Below, piece after piece: positions 7,981-16,441 of a stretch of 57,197 bases of DNA. The translations under genes and the position numbers were made by a program. The first letter of the stretch is position 1. Each line of letters begins with the position of its first letter. The notes beneath the pieces are model-generated. The model had not been told where the DNA came from, did not search any database, and was given only the letters and a program-made list of their open reading frames with translations. Location: assembly GCF_016863255.1 (NCBI RefSeq), contig NZ_BOON01000061.1, forward strand, positions 1 through 57,197, in the 5' to 3' direction. This stretch comes from Planosporangium mesophilum (GTDB lineage Bacteria; Actinomycetota; Actinomycetes; Mycobacteriales; Micromonosporaceae).

Positions 7981-9843
7981 TCACTCCACCAGCGGCGGCG
8001 TGACCTTCGTGATGGCACCGCCGGGCAGCCACCCCCCTCGTACGCCGTGGTCGTGCGCGAACTGCGCCGGCAGGTAGGAGACGGTCGCGGCGGCGTACAG
8101 GTGGACCGGCCCCCCGGCCGCGGCGCCGGCCGCCGGGCCGGCCGTGGCGCCGGCCGCCTCCAGCCAGTTCTCGTACCCGGCGGCGGTGGCCGGTTCCCCG
8201 GCGAACGCGTCGCGCAGGGCCTTCGCGTACCGCAGCGGCAGCGGATCGCGCGGGTCGTACCGGAGCGCCACGACGGCTCCGGAGCCGTACCCGAGCAGGC
8301 GGGCGTTGGCCAGCCACGGCGCCAGGTAGGTACCGGCGCCGGGCACCTCCCCCCTGGCCACGCCGCGCACCGTCGCGTCGCCCGCGGACCAGCCGGAGAC
8401 GACGACGACCGTGCTGTCCGGCCGGGGCGCCGGGGTGAGCTCCACCCCGTGCAGCGCCGCCGCGTCGCGGACCACCCCGGCGGCCGTACGGGAGCGGGGC
8501 GAGGGGTCGTCCAGCACCGTGACCGTACGGACCCCACGGCCGGCGAGGAACGCCACGAGGGCGCGCAGCGAGGCCGCGTCGCGATCGGCCAGTCGGTCGG
8601 CCGGGCAGGTGTCCGGTGTCCGGTCCTGCCCGGCGGCCAGGTAGCCGAGGACCGCGCTCACGCACTCCGGTCCGTCCGGGCCGGTGATGCCGTCCGTCGG
8701 CACGGCGGTCCCGGTTCTTCCGGTGCCGGTTCGTCCGGTCCCGGTTCTTCCGGTGCCGGTTCTTCCCGTGTCCAGGCGCAGCGACGCCAGCCGGCCGCCC
8801 TGCCGGACCCACAGCCTGCTCTTGCCCACCGGCAACCGGACGGCCGCCCAGCCGCCGGTGACGCCGGGCCGGGGCGTGGCCGGTACCGGAGCGCTCCGGT
8901 CCACGCCGACGGCGGCGTCGACCGCGCCCACGTGTACCAGGTTCCACCCCGGCCGCTGCGGCACGACGACGACCGGCAGCCGGGTGGTGCCGGTGGCGAC
9001 CGACCGCAGCAGCGGCACACCCGGTACCGGGGGCGCGGGCGGGGCCTCGACCGCCGCCAGCGCCGCGCCCGCGACGAGCGCACCGGCCAGGCCGAGCGCC
9101 GAGGCCCCCGGGAGCCCGCCGGGCACGCGCCGGTGGGCCGGCCGGCGGCGTACCAGTCGCCGATGGGCGAGCAGGCCGAGCCCGGCCGCCCCGGCCAGCA
9201 GTACGGCCTTGAGCGCGACCACCCGCCCGTACGCGCTCTCCACGGTCGTGGCGTCCGGGCGCAGGCCGTCGAGCCGGGCCTGTGCCGCGCCGGTGGCCGC
9301 GACCAGGACGGCGGCGCCGACGGCGACCGGCGCGAGCCGCCGCAGCAGGGCCGCGCGGGTACCGGGGTCGGCCGCCGCCACCGCGGTCGCCGCCGCAACC
9401 CAGACGGACCCCGCCGCGGCATGCGCCACCCCGACGGCCAGTACCACCCACCCGCCCGCCGGGACCGCCTCGACCGCGAGGGTCCCGGTCACGACGAGAC
9501 CGCCGACGGCCGCGACGACCGGTCGACCCAGGACGGCGGCTACCGCCGGGAGAACGAGCGCCTGGGCGCCGGCCACCCACCACGACGCCCGGCCCGAGGA
9601 CGCCATCTGGAGCAGCCCCGCGGCCGCGACGACGGCGGCGACGCCGGCGATCCGGCGCGTCGCGGCGTTCACCGGCCCGGTCAACGGCCGCAGCAGCCCG
9701 AGCCCGCCGACCAGCGCACCGGCGACGAGGATCAGGCAGCGCACGACCGTGGCGTCCCAAGTGGTGAGCCCGCCGGCGGGTGCCTCGTGCGCCCACGCCG
9801 GCGCCGCGGCGAGCAGGATCAACGCGTTGTCAGCGGAGGTCAT
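7981..9843 (-). CDS. CopD-like polytopic membrane protein with large C-terminal extension
   Basis: 620-residue protein. The ATG at 9843 overlaps the end of the upstream beta-propeller gene by 14 nt, so the two are translationally coupled. The first roughly 300 residues hold an N-terminal signal/anchor ending AWAHEA and about eight hydrophobic helices. The VAHAAAGSVWVAAATAVA and ALKAVLLAGAAGLG segments resemble the CopD copper-export domain. The rest is extracytoplasmic: a YtkA/CopC-like stretch (GWNLVHVG, RLPVGKSRLWVRQGG), a linker of GRTGT repeats, then a region resembling a type 1 periplasmic-binding fold (FAGEPATAAGYENWLEAAG near the end). I know no family with this exact order. Copper handling is an inference from the CopD-like part only. 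Confidence 0.55.
   Translation of the reverse strand: MTSADNALILLAAAPAWAHEAPAGGLTTWDATVVRCLILVAGALVGGLGLLRPLTGPVNAATRRIAGVAAVVAAAGLLQMASSGRASWWVAGAQALVLPAVAAVLGRPVVAAVGGLVVTGTLAVEAVPAGGWVVLAVGVAHAAAGSVWVAAATAVAAADPGTRAALLRRLAPVAVGAAVLVAATGAAQARLDGLRPDATTVESAYGRVVALKAVLLAGAAGLGLLAHRRLVRRRPAHRRVPGGLPGASALGLAGALVAGAALAAVEAPPAPPVPGVPLLRSVATGTTRLPVVVVPQRPGWNLVHVGAVDAAVGVDRSAPVPATPRPGVTGGWAAVRLPVGKSRLWVRQGGRLASLRLDTGRTGTGRTGTGRTGTGRTGTAVPTDGITGPDGPECVSAVLGYLAAGQDRTPDTCPADRLADRDAASLRALVAFLAGRGVRTVTVLDDPSPRSRTAAGVVRDAAALHGVELTPAPRPDSTVVVVSGWSAGDATVRGVARGEVPGAGTYLAPWLANARLLGYGSGAVVALRYDPRDPLPLRYAKALRDAFAGEPATAAGYENWLEAAGATAGPAAGAAAGGPVHLYAAATVSYLPAQFAHDHGVRGGWLPGGAITKVTPPLVE
8711..8770. repeat. Four 15-bp in-frame repeats in the CopD-like gene
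   Basis: Four consecutive 15-bp units (consensus CCGGTTCTTCCGGTG) encode a GRTGT pentapeptide linker on the minus strand between two extracytoplasmic segments. Three units differ from the consensus by at most one base. Confidence 0.9.
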
Positions 9844-11662
9844 CGTCGGCCACCACGAACAGTTCCGCGTGCGGCTTGGCGGCCCCGTGGTCGCCGTGCG
9901 GCCAGTGCGTCCGGTTGAAGGTGACACACACCGTTCCCTCGTTCTCGTCCCGGAACGACGTGTCCAGCGACAGCCGGCCGCCCGCGTCGGCGTCGACCAT
10001 GCAGACCTTGTGGTTGCCGTCGATGCCGCTGCGCGCCACGAAGTAGTTCGAGATCGCGATCCGGCGTACGTCGGTGGTCTCGTGGAAGTACCCGTCGTCG
10101 CCGAGCCGGAAGTTGTCCAGGGTGCCCCAGTGCGGGCCGCCGGTCGTCACGTCGTCGACCGGCAGGGTGCTCACCAGCCTCGGGCAGTCGGCCTCGGCGC
10201 CGCCGTCGTAGACCTCGCGGATGTCGTCGATGGCGCAGGACGGGTTGCCGCCGCTGGCCAGCAGGGCGCTGATGTCGAGCGCGTACACCATCTTCGGCGA
10301 CCCAGCGTCGGTGGGACTCTGCGAGCCCGGGGACCGGCCGATCACCGCGTGGTACAGGTAGCGGTCGTCCAGGCTGGTCTGCACCCAGCCGCCGCCGTCG
10401 CAGCCCGCGCCCTCGGTCACCGTAGGGTCGATCGCCCTGGCTGCGGTGGTGTCGTCGAAGACCTCCCGCCACACCGGCCTGGGTACGGTGATGTCGGGCG
10501 CGTAGTAGATGACCCCGCCGCACATCGTCGCCACGAACGCGCCGCGATGGTTGGGCAGGTTCGTCACGGTCGTCTCCATCGCCGCGCTGTTCTCCTCGTG
10601 CGCCGGGTTGCGCTCGGTACGCGGCCCGTCCGGCAGGACCGAGACCGAGGCGAGCCGGGGCGCGTTGCGGTCGGCGATGTCCCAGGTCCGTACCGTGTTG
10701 CGGGTGACGTACGGGGACGGCGTCTTGACCGGGTCGAAGAGGATGTCGCGCGGCTCCGCGTAGTCGCTGGTCACCATCCGGTTCAGGTCCTCGCGCACCT
10801 GGATGCCGTGCGGGTTCGCGCAGGAGGCGGCGAGCAGCGGCGGTACGGAGACGCACCGGGCCGGATCCTCCGGCGTCGCCTGTGCTGCGGAGGTCTGCGA
10901 CAGTACCGCGCCGTTCGGACCGATCCGCACGACCTCGCCGGGGGTTCCGGCGTACCCGTTGCCGAACCGGATCGCCCCGTTGGAGTAGACGCAGGGCCCC
11001 GGCAGTACGGGGCCGCCCATGTAGGTGCCGTAGGCGGTGTGGTCGCTCAGTACCCAGTAGGCGTCCGGCACCGAGCCGCAGGCCGTGTCGGTCGGCAGCG
11101 TGACGCCGGACAGCTTCACGTCCGGCAGGGCGCCGACGTCGAAGACGTACGTCGCGGACGAGAAGAGCCCGCCGGCGAAGATCTTGTCGCCCCGGTGGTA
11201 GATGTACTGCATGTGGTGCGGCTCGTTCTCCACGAGCGGGCCCACGGTGGCGGTGTTGACCACCTTTCCGTAGGTCGGCGAACCCCTGTCCGCGTCGATC
11301 ACCGCGAGGAAGTCCGGTCCGGGCAGCGCGTCGCCGAGGTCGGCCGGGAGCATCGCCGGGGTGACCCGCAGCGGGGCGTTCCGGATGTCCGCCCCGGTGG
11401 TGTCGACGACGTTGCGGTCGCCGGCCCACACCACGAGCCACTCGCGGGGGCGGCGCGGTTCGGCGGTGCCGGAGACCGCGCCGGTCACCAGATGGTTGGT
11501 GACCGTGAAGACGGTGCCGTCCGACCCGGTGACGCTGGACGTACTGACCCGCACGGATTCGGCGTTCGCGGGCCGGGAAGAGTTCACGACGACGGTCGCG
11601 CCCGCGACGGAAAGCACGGCAAGAGGCGCCGCCCATCGCAATCGCGATGAAATCAAAACCAT
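9830..11662 (-). CDS. Secreted beta-propeller protein, SBP56/LVIVD-like
   Basis: 610-residue protein with a Sec signal peptide (ANA cleavage near residue 32). The ATG at 11662 follows GGGGGGA. The body has blade-like repeats: PHHMQYIYHRG, GLFSSATYVFDV, NPHGIQVREDLNRMVTSDY, ATMCGGVIYYAPD, WVQTSLDDRYLYHAVIG and a His-rich end NRTHWPHGDHGAAKPH. The PHGI-x-LNRMVTSDY blade in particular recalls selenium-binding protein SBP56/methanethiol oxidase, a copper-dependent beta-propeller family. Overall similarity is remote, and LVIVD-repeat surface proteins are an alternative. It is the first gene of a pair with the coupled CopD-like membrane protein, which would fit a copper-loaded extracytoplasmic enzyme. 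Enzyme activity is not shown by the sequence. Confidence 0.5.
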   Translation of the reverse strand: MVLISSRLRWAAPLAVLSVAGATVVVNSSRPANAESVRVSTSSVTGSDGTVFTVTNHLVTGAVSGTAEPRRPREWLVVWAGDRNVVDTTGADIRNAPLRVTPAMLPADLGDALPGPDFLAVIDADRGSPTYGKVVNTATVGPLVENEPHHMQYIYHRGDKIFAGGLFSSATYVFDVGALPDVKLSGVTLPTDTACGSVPDAYWVLSDHTAYGTYMGGPVLPGPCVYSNGAIRFGNGYAGTPGEVVRIGPNGAVLSQTSAAQATPEDPARCVSVPPLLAASCANPHGIQVREDLNRMVTSDYAEPRDILFDPVKTPSPYVTRNTVRTWDIADRNAPRLASVSVLPDGPRTERNPAHEENSAAMETTVTNLPNHRGAFVATMCGGVIYYAPDITVPRPVWREVFDDTTAARAIDPTVTEGAGCDGGGWVQTSLDDRYLYHAVIGRSPGSQSPTDAGSPKMVYALDISALLASGGNPSCAIDDIREVYDGGAEADCPRLVSTLPVDDVTTGGPHWGTLDNFRLGDDGYFHETTDVRRIAISNYFVARSGIDGNHKVCMVDADAGGRLSLDTSFRDENEGTVCVTFNRTHWPHGDHGAAKPHAELFVVADDDLR

Positions 11663-12121
11663 GTAATCCCCCCAATGTGACCAACCGCGCCACAGGCGGA
11701 CCGGCACGCGTGACTCCACGTGTGACGGACGGTTTCCGCTGCGCACGGCAGAAAGCGGATGAACCGTTGAGAAGACGCCGGACGTCGGAGTGCGGTCCGG
11801 GCGGAAAGAACGCGCTACTGCGCTACGGCAAGCGGAAAGTCATCATGATCCTGAAGGCGTTTCCGTGCTCCCACGCGGAAACGCCTTCAGGATCATGGCA
11901 AGATATCGTTTTCTGCCTGTTCGCTCATCCGGAGATGGCCCCCCTTCTCCACGGACACCCTGCGACGTAAGCAATATCCTCGTCACAATGACCGGGAGAC
12001 CGGTATCGAGCGTTGGCACACGTCGATGGAACGCTATGGCGCCGGTCGATGCCTTAAAGGAGGAGTCGATGCCTTTAAGGATGAAGAGTGCCCACCCAGA
12101 AGGCGGAGAGTGCCGGCCGCG
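11663..12121. other. 459-bp intergenic region with a long hairpin
   Basis: Holds the leader of the beta-propeller gene and the hairpin at 11844-11897. Near 12050-12080 there are two imperfect copies of ATGCCTTTAAGGA, each next to an AAGGA-like sequence, but no convincing reading frame follows. Nothing else is supported. Confidence 0.4.
11844..11897. terminator. 22-bp perfect stem-loop, probable terminator
   Basis: Arms 11844-11865 and 11876-11897 are perfectly complementary over 22 bp around a 10-nt loop that can add two further pairs. It lies downstream of the minus-strand gene at 12122-12490 and upstream of the beta-propeller gene, so it most likely ends the former transcript. The stem is longer than a normal intrinsic terminator and carries a GATC near its outer end. 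Confidence 0.6.
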
Positions 12122-12490
12122 TCACAGGCAGTCGGAGTCGATCGCGACCGCGCACACCGCGACGAGCCGCAGCAGGTACCAGTCGGCGTCCAACCAGTCC
12201 ACCTCGCCGGGATCGGCCGGCAGCAGGCGACCGGTACGCATCGCGTCGCCGAGGATCACGGCCGCGTAGTCGGCCAGCGCGACCGGTTCGACGCCGACGG
12301 CGTCCAGCGCGACGCTGTCGCGCACCTCGGCCTCGTGGAGGTTCACGAGCGTCATCAGCTCCGGGTACCGCAGCGCGGCGACGAGGCCGTCGACACCGAC
12401 CCGCGCCATCAGATGGTCGAGGAACCGGATCGACTTCGCGTGGCCGTACCCGGCGGTGACGGCGGGCACGAGGGTGGACAGCGTTTCCAT
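12122..12490 (-). CDS. Small conserved actinobacterial protein of unknown function
   Basis: 122-residue, Leu/Ala-rich helical protein starting at the ATG at 12490 (METLSTLVPAV). It contains GVDGLVAALRYPELMTLVNLHEAEVRDSV and ends with a hydrophobic segment (WYLLRLVAVCAVAIDSD). The pattern resembles the DUF6401 group of small actinobacterial proteins, but this is from memory of the family and not certain. It sits downstream of hsp20 with a long stem-loop between them, so it probably has its own promoter. Confidence 0.55.
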   Translation of the reverse strand: METLSTLVPAVTAGYGHAKSIRFLDHLMARVGVDGLVAALRYPELMTLVNLHEAEVRDSVALDAVGVEPVALADYAAVILGDAMRTGRLLPADPGEVDWLDADWYLLRLVAVCAVAIDSDCL

Positions 12491-12584
12491 GCCATGACCG
12501 TAGGGAGAAAATTGTCCCGAATCAGGCGAGCAACCGGGCCGCACCCCCGCCCTACCGGCCTTACTCCGGTACGGACCCGCCCGT

Positions 12585-12660
12585 TCCACGATCCGCGCGA
12601 GGTGTCACCCTGTGCCGCCGAGCCGAGGCCGCAAACACGACACCTTGCGCGGATCGTGGA
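12585..12660. terminator. 22-bp stem-loop downstream of hsp20
   Basis: Arms 12585-12606 and 12639-12660 match over 22 bp with one mismatch, around a 32-nt loop. The end of hsp20 (12675) is 15 bp away on the minus strand, so it fits an hsp20 terminator. It shares the CACGATC-type outer sequence seen in other long hairpins of this window. Confidence 0.6.
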
Positions 12661-12674
12661 GGTTCACCCCGAGG

Positions 12675-13103
12675 TCAGGCGTTGATCTCCCTGCGGCCGG
12701 CGCCGCTGGCGATGGCGATCTTGCGGGGCTTGGCCTGCTCAGCGACCGGGATGCGGAGGGTGAGGACGCCGGCTTCGTAGCTGGCCTCCAACTGGTCGGT
12801 GTCGAGCGTCTCGCCGAGGAACATCTGGCGGCTGAACGTCCCCATCGGACGCTCGGTGATGACCGATTCGACGCCCTGGCGCCGCGGGCGCTGGCGCTCG
12901 GCGCGCACGGTCAGCACATTGCGCTCCACCGTGAGGTCGATGCTCTCCGGATCGACGCCGGGCAGGTCGAAGTGGACGTAGAACCAGTCGCCCTCCCGCT
13001 CCGCGTCCGCGTACATGACGGCCGGCCGCCCCGGGGTGCCGAAGAACTGCTCGGCCAGCCGGTCGATCTCACGGAAGGGATCGGTACGCATCAACATCGT
13101 CAT
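12675..13103 (-). CDS. Hsp20/alpha-crystallin small heat shock protein
   Basis: 142-residue ATP-independent holdase of the Hsp20 family that binds unfolding proteins in the cytoplasm. The ATG at 13103 follows AGGAGG. The short N-terminal arm ([20 protein letters not shown]) is followed by the alpha-crystallin domain with [19 protein letters not shown], and the usual [17 protein letters not shown] end carries the I-P-V tail motif that docks oligomers. A HAIR-like operator lies 32 bp upstream, between it and a divergent HspR-like regulator, so heat-shock repression through HspR is likely. Length is normal for the family. Confidence 0.92.
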   Translation of the reverse strand: MTMLMRTDPFREIDRLAEQFFGTPGRPAVMYADAEREGDWFYVHFDLPGVDPESIDLTVERNVLTVRAERQRPRRQGVESVITERPMGTFSRQMFLGETLDTDQLEASYEAGVLTLRIPVAEQAKPRKIAIASGAGRREINA

Positions 13104-13134
13104 GCCTCCTTGGTGCTCCTCACACCGGTCCTGG

Positions 13135-13155
13135 GTTGAGTCGCGTTGACTCAAG
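13135..13155. promoter_or_regulatory. HAIR-like operator between hsp20 and the MerR-family regulator
   Basis: The sequence gTTGAGT-N7-ACTCAAG matches the HspR inverted repeat CTTGAGT-N7-ACTCAAG at 13 of 14 specified positions, with the exact 7-bp spacer. It lies in the 77-bp divergent intergenic region, so one operator could control both hsp20 and the regulator. Confidence 0.8.
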
Positions 13156-13180
13156 TTATCTGACCGTTTACAACGAAGTC

Positions 13181-13537
13181 ATGTCGTTGTCAAGCACGAA
13201 CCTCGGACCGGCGGGAGGCTTCGGCACCGGCCCCGATCAGGGGCTGTACCCGATCTCGGTGGTGACCGAGCTGACCGGCATCAGCGCCAACACGCTGCGC
13301 GGCTACGACCGGGCCGGGCTGATCAGCCCGTCCCGCACGGAGGGCGGTTCCCGCCGGTACAGCGACAACGACCTGGCCCGGCTACGCCGGATCACCGCCC
13401 TCACCGACGACGGCGTTCCTGTCCTGAAACGCCTCACCGGCGCTGGGCCGCGACCTCCGGCGCTGCGTGCTCCAGCGGTACGGCCGGCGACCGGACCAGG
13501 CCCAACTGCACGGCCTGGCGCGGCAGTACGGCGTTGA
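13181..13537 (+). CDS. HspR-like MerR-family regulator, C-terminally abnormal
   Basis: 118-residue MerR-type DNA-binding protein. Residues 22-78 form a clear winged helix: YPISVVTELTGISANTLRGYDRAGL, then SRTEGGSRRYSDNDLARLRRITAL, close to HspR. Right after LTDDGV the expected NLAGIxxI helix and the hydrophobic tail that HspR needs for DnaK are absent. Instead a Pro/Arg/Ala-rich run of about 40 residues is read antisense through the end of the convergent ndh gene (overlap 13434-13537). No other frame restores the family sequence. The gene therefore looks truncated by the join with ndh. It could still bind the HAIR-like site as a minimal DNA-binding module. Confidence 0.7.
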   Translation: MSLSSTNLGPAGGFGTGPDQGLYPISVVTELTGISANTLRGYDRAGLISPSRTEGGSRRYSDNDLARLRRITALTDDGVPVLKRLTGAGPRPPALRAPAVRPATGPGPTARPGAAVRR

Positions 13538-14738
13538 GCAGCCAGTCGGCGGCGGTACGGGTGCGGTTTCCCGGCAGCGCCAGCAGGTGGTAGCCACGGG
13601 TCACCACCTTGGCCGGCAGCCCGGACAGCGGCACGCCGAGCGGGTTGGCGACGGCGTCGGTACCGCCGAGGTCCACGACGAAGCCGAGGTCGCGGTGGCG
13701 GTAGGGCGCGCGGCGGCCCAGGCCGTACGACGCGGCGATGTTGTACGCGACCTGCGTGCCCTGGCGCTGCGCGTGCTGCGCCGTCATCGGCGTGACCTCG
13801 CCCGACCGGGTCAGGTCCGGTACCGCGGCGGCGTCGCCGCAGGCGTACACGTCCGGGTGTCCGGGCACGTTGAGGTACTCGTCGACGACCAGCCGCCCCT
13901 TGACCGTCGCCAGGCCGAGCACGTCGACGAGCGGGTCCGGGCGTACCCCCACGCACCAGATGAGGGAGCGGGTGGGCACGAAGGAGCCGTCGGTCAGCCG
14001 TACCCCCTCGTGGGTGGCCTCGGCGACGGACACGCCCAGCCGGACGTCGACCCCCCGCTCGCGCAGCACCCGGTCGGCGGCGCGGGACAGGCGCTCGTCC
14101 AGTTCGGGCAGCACCCGCGGCGCCACGTCCAGCAGCAGCCAGCGTGGTCGCCGGTCCCCCAGCCGGGGATGGCGCTCGTGGAGCAGGTCGGCGTAGAGCA
14201 CGCCCTGCGCGGCGACCTCGGTGCCGGTGTACCCGGCGCCGACCACCACGAACGTGGTCCGGGCCTCGCGTTCGCGCGGGTCGTCGGCGTCGTCGGCCAG
14301 CTCGAACTGGCGGGTGACGTGGTCGCGCAGGTACAGCGCCTCCGGCAGGCCCCGGAAGCCGTGCGCGTGCTCGGTCACGCCCGGGATCGGCAGCAGCTTG
14401 TTGACGCTGCCGGCGGCGAGGACCAGCCGGTGGTACCCCATCCGGCCGCGCCCGCCCTCGGGGTCGGTCCACCCGACCTGCCGGCCGGCGAGGTCCACCT
14501 CGTCGACCTCCCCGAGGACCAGGCGTACGCCCGGCAGGGTGTCGGGTACCGAGACCGTGACCCGGCGCGGTTCGAGCAGCCCGGCGGCGACCTCCGGCAA
14601 CATCGGCACGTACAGGAAGTAGTCGGTCGGGTTGATCACCACGATCTCGGCCCTGCCACCCGCCAGCCGCGACAGCGTACGGGCGGCGTGGTAGCCGGCG
14701 AACCCGGCGCCGACGATCACGATCCTGGGCGTGGCCAA
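13434..14738 (-). CDS. ndh: Type II NADH dehydrogenase (NDH-2)
   Basis: 434-residue membrane-associated flavoprotein that passes electrons from NADH to quinone without pumping protons. The TTG start at 14738 follows GGAGGGG and begins directly with the FAD dinucleotide-binding fold IVIVGAGFAGYHAA. The second nucleotide-binding fold is FVVVGAGYTGTEVA, and the FAD-contacting ACGDAAAV motif is near residue 300. The C-terminal membrane-anchor helix is short and amphipathic, as usual for actinobacterial NDH-2. It is a single-gene unit; its 3' end overlaps the convergent HspR-like gene by 104 nt. Confidence 0.9.
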   Translation of the reverse strand: MATPRIVIVGAGFAGYHAARTLSRLAGGRAEIVVINPTDYFLYVPMLPEVAAGLLEPRRVTVSVPDTLPGVRLVLGEVDEVDLAGRQVGWTDPEGGRGRMGYHRLVLAAGSVNKLLPIPGVTEHAHGFRGLPEALYLRDHVTRQFELADDADDPREREARTTFVVVGAGYTGTEVAAQGVLYADLLHERHPRLGDRRPRWLLLDVAPRVLPELDERLSRAADRVLRERGVDVRLGVSVAEATHEGVRLTDGSFVPTRSLIWCVGVRPDPLVDVLGLATVKGRLVVDEYLNVPGHPDVYACGDAAAVPDLTRSGEVTPMTAQHAQRQGTQVAYNIAASYGLGRRAPYRHRDLGFVVDLGGTDAVANPLGVPLSGLPAKVVTRGYHLLALPGNRTRTAADWLLNAVLPRQAVQLGLVRSPAVPLEHAAPEVAAQRR

Positions 14739-14882
14739 GCCGAACCCCCTCCGGTCGTCCCGTCGCGGTTACCCCCGCCAGGAAACGACTAACTCACGGG
14801 GTCGGCCCACGCGCCGGCGGCGCCGATCCCGCCGGTCAGGACCGGATCTTCGGAGTACGCCTCTCACCGCAAGCCGACACCG

Positions 14883-16196
14883 CTATCGCACTCCCTTGAT
14901 CCGGGTGACCAGGATGGCGGCGAGGAGGAGGCTGATCGCCGCGATGCTGAACAGCAGCGTATAGCCGCCCATCATCAGAACGGCGGGGGCGATCGCGGGG
15001 GCGAGCGACTGCGGCAGCGCGTTGGCGATGTTGATGACGCCGAGGTCCTTGCCGACCGTCTCCGGGTCGGGCAGGACCTGGGTGATCAGGGCCAGGTCCA
15101 CGGCGAGGAACAGGCCGTTGCCGAGGCCGAAGACGACCTCCGCGACCGCGAGCGCGGCGAACGTGGGCCCGGTCGCGATCAGGAACAGTCCGACCCCGAT
15201 CAGCACGGCGGCGCCGACGACGAACGGCTTGCGGCGTCCCATCCGGTCCGACAGCCACCCACCCGGGCCGGCGACGGCCACGGTGCACAGCGAGGAGATC
15301 ATGATCAGCGCGGCGGCCTGACCGGCCACCCTGTCGGGGCTGGTGCCGAGCCGGTCCGGCAGGAAGTAGACCAGGTAGGCCTGTGGGATGGCGGTGCCGA
15401 ACAGGGCCAGGAAGCGGGTCATCCAGGCCCACCCGAAGTTGGGGTGCGCCTTGGGGTTGACCCAGAAGCTGCCCAGGAACTCGCGGACCGAGAACGGCGC
15501 CGGGCGGCGGGTGAGCGGGCGGTCCGGCAGTCGGACGCAGAACAGGCCGACCGCCGCGATGGCGATGGTCGCCGGGACCAGGAACTGGAGCACCGGCCGG
15601 GTGACGAAGGCCGAGGCGACGAAGGCGCCGAGCATGAGCGAGCCCTGGATGGTGAGCCCGAACAGGCCGGAGACCCGACCCCGGTGCGCGACGGAGAACT
15701 GGTCCGGGATGGTCGCGGTGAGCGCCGCGAGCAGGGCGTTGAAGGCGAGCTGGGAGATGGCCCAACCGACCATGATCGCCGGGATGGACGGCACGGTGGC
15801 GATGATCGCCAGGCCGACGAAGCCGCCGAGGGCGCCGCCGATCATCCACGGCCGGCGGCGGCCGAACCGGGACATGGTCCGGTCGGACAGGCGGCCGATC
15901 AGCGGGTTGGCGACCGTGGCCAGGAACGCGCCGACGCCGAGGATCAGGCCGAGGCTGCGCTCCTTGTTGGCCGGGTCGATCTGCTGTACGCGCAGCGCCA
16001 GGGTGACCACCACCGGGGTGAGCAGCGCGAGCCAGGTGGCGAAGCTGGCCAGGGTGAACCGGCTGATCAGACCGAGAGGCATGCGCGCGGGAGCGGGATC
16101 GGCACCCGCGGGAGCGAGTGAAACGCCCGCGTCATGCGCGGGCGTGCGCGGTGCGGGGACAACACTCTCCGCAGCCGTCGTGGACCTTAGTGACAC
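14883..16196 (-). CDS. MFS transporter (sugar/GPH-like or drug efflux)
   Basis: 437-residue polytopic transporter with about 12 hydrophobic helices. I chose the GTG at 16196 because AGGGAGG lies six bases upstream; longer frames lack a ribosome site. Loop 2-3 carries GRLSDRTMSRFGRRRPWM and the second half GGWLSDRMGRRKPFVVGAA, the duplicated major-facilitator signature. The RFGRRRPW form is common in GPH-type sugar and related carriers. The substrate cannot be told from sequence. It is divergent from a TetR regulator 245 bp away, the usual arrangement for a locally repressed exporter. Confidence 0.82.
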   Translation of the reverse strand: MSLRSTTAAESVVPAPRTPAHDAGVSLAPAGADPAPARMPLGLISRFTLASFATWLALLTPVVVTLALRVQQIDPANKERSLGLILGVGAFLATVANPLIGRLSDRTMSRFGRRRPWMIGGALGGFVGLAIIATVPSIPAIMVGWAISQLAFNALLAALTATIPDQFSVAHRGRVSGLFGLTIQGSLMLGAFVASAFVTRPVLQFLVPATIAIAAVGLFCVRLPDRPLTRRPAPFSVREFLGSFWVNPKAHPNFGWAWMTRFLALFGTAIPQAYLVYFLPDRLGTSPDRVAGQAAALIMISSLCTVAVAGPGGWLSDRMGRRKPFVVGAAVLIGVGLFLIATGPTFAALAVAEVVFGLGNGLFLAVDLALITQVLPDPETVGKDLGVINIANALPQSLAPAIAPAVLMMGGYTLLFSIAAISLLLAAILVTRIKGVR

Positions 16197-16377
16197 AGCC
16201 GACCTCCCTGTCGACCAGCGCCGGGCCCCGGCGGCGCCGGCGCGGTGGGCGCTCGTCGACGGCCGGGCAACGGCCCGAAAAACCGCGCGACGCCAGGCGA
16301 CCGCGCGAACTACCGAGTAGTAGGTCGGCAACGTTACCTGTCCGTTATCTCATCGACCAGCTAGGCTCCCCTCCGTT

Positions 16378-16431
16378 GACCTGCCAAGATCCCGTGACCT
16401 GCCAAGATCCCGTGACCTGACAAGATCCCGG
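16378..16431. repeat. Three 18-bp direct repeats in the tetR leader
   Basis: Units at 16378-16395, 16396-16413 and 16414-16431 (consensus GACCTGCCAAGATCCCGT; the third has changes at its middle and end) are strictly tandem. They end in the GGAGG ribosome site, 10 bp before the tetR start. They may be operator half-sites or a slippage product. Confidence 0.9.
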
Positions 16432-16441
16432 AGGACGCCCG

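Noticed and set aside
6493-11650. Two overlapping plus-strand open frames of about 1000 codons
   Set aside because: They are antisense to the beta-helix, CopD-like and propeller genes, which have signal peptides, ribosome sites and family motifs. The plus-strand translations show none.
12088-12459. Plus-strand frame rich in Arg/Pro
   Set aside because: Antisense to the 122-residue minus-strand gene and typical of GC-rich shadow frames.
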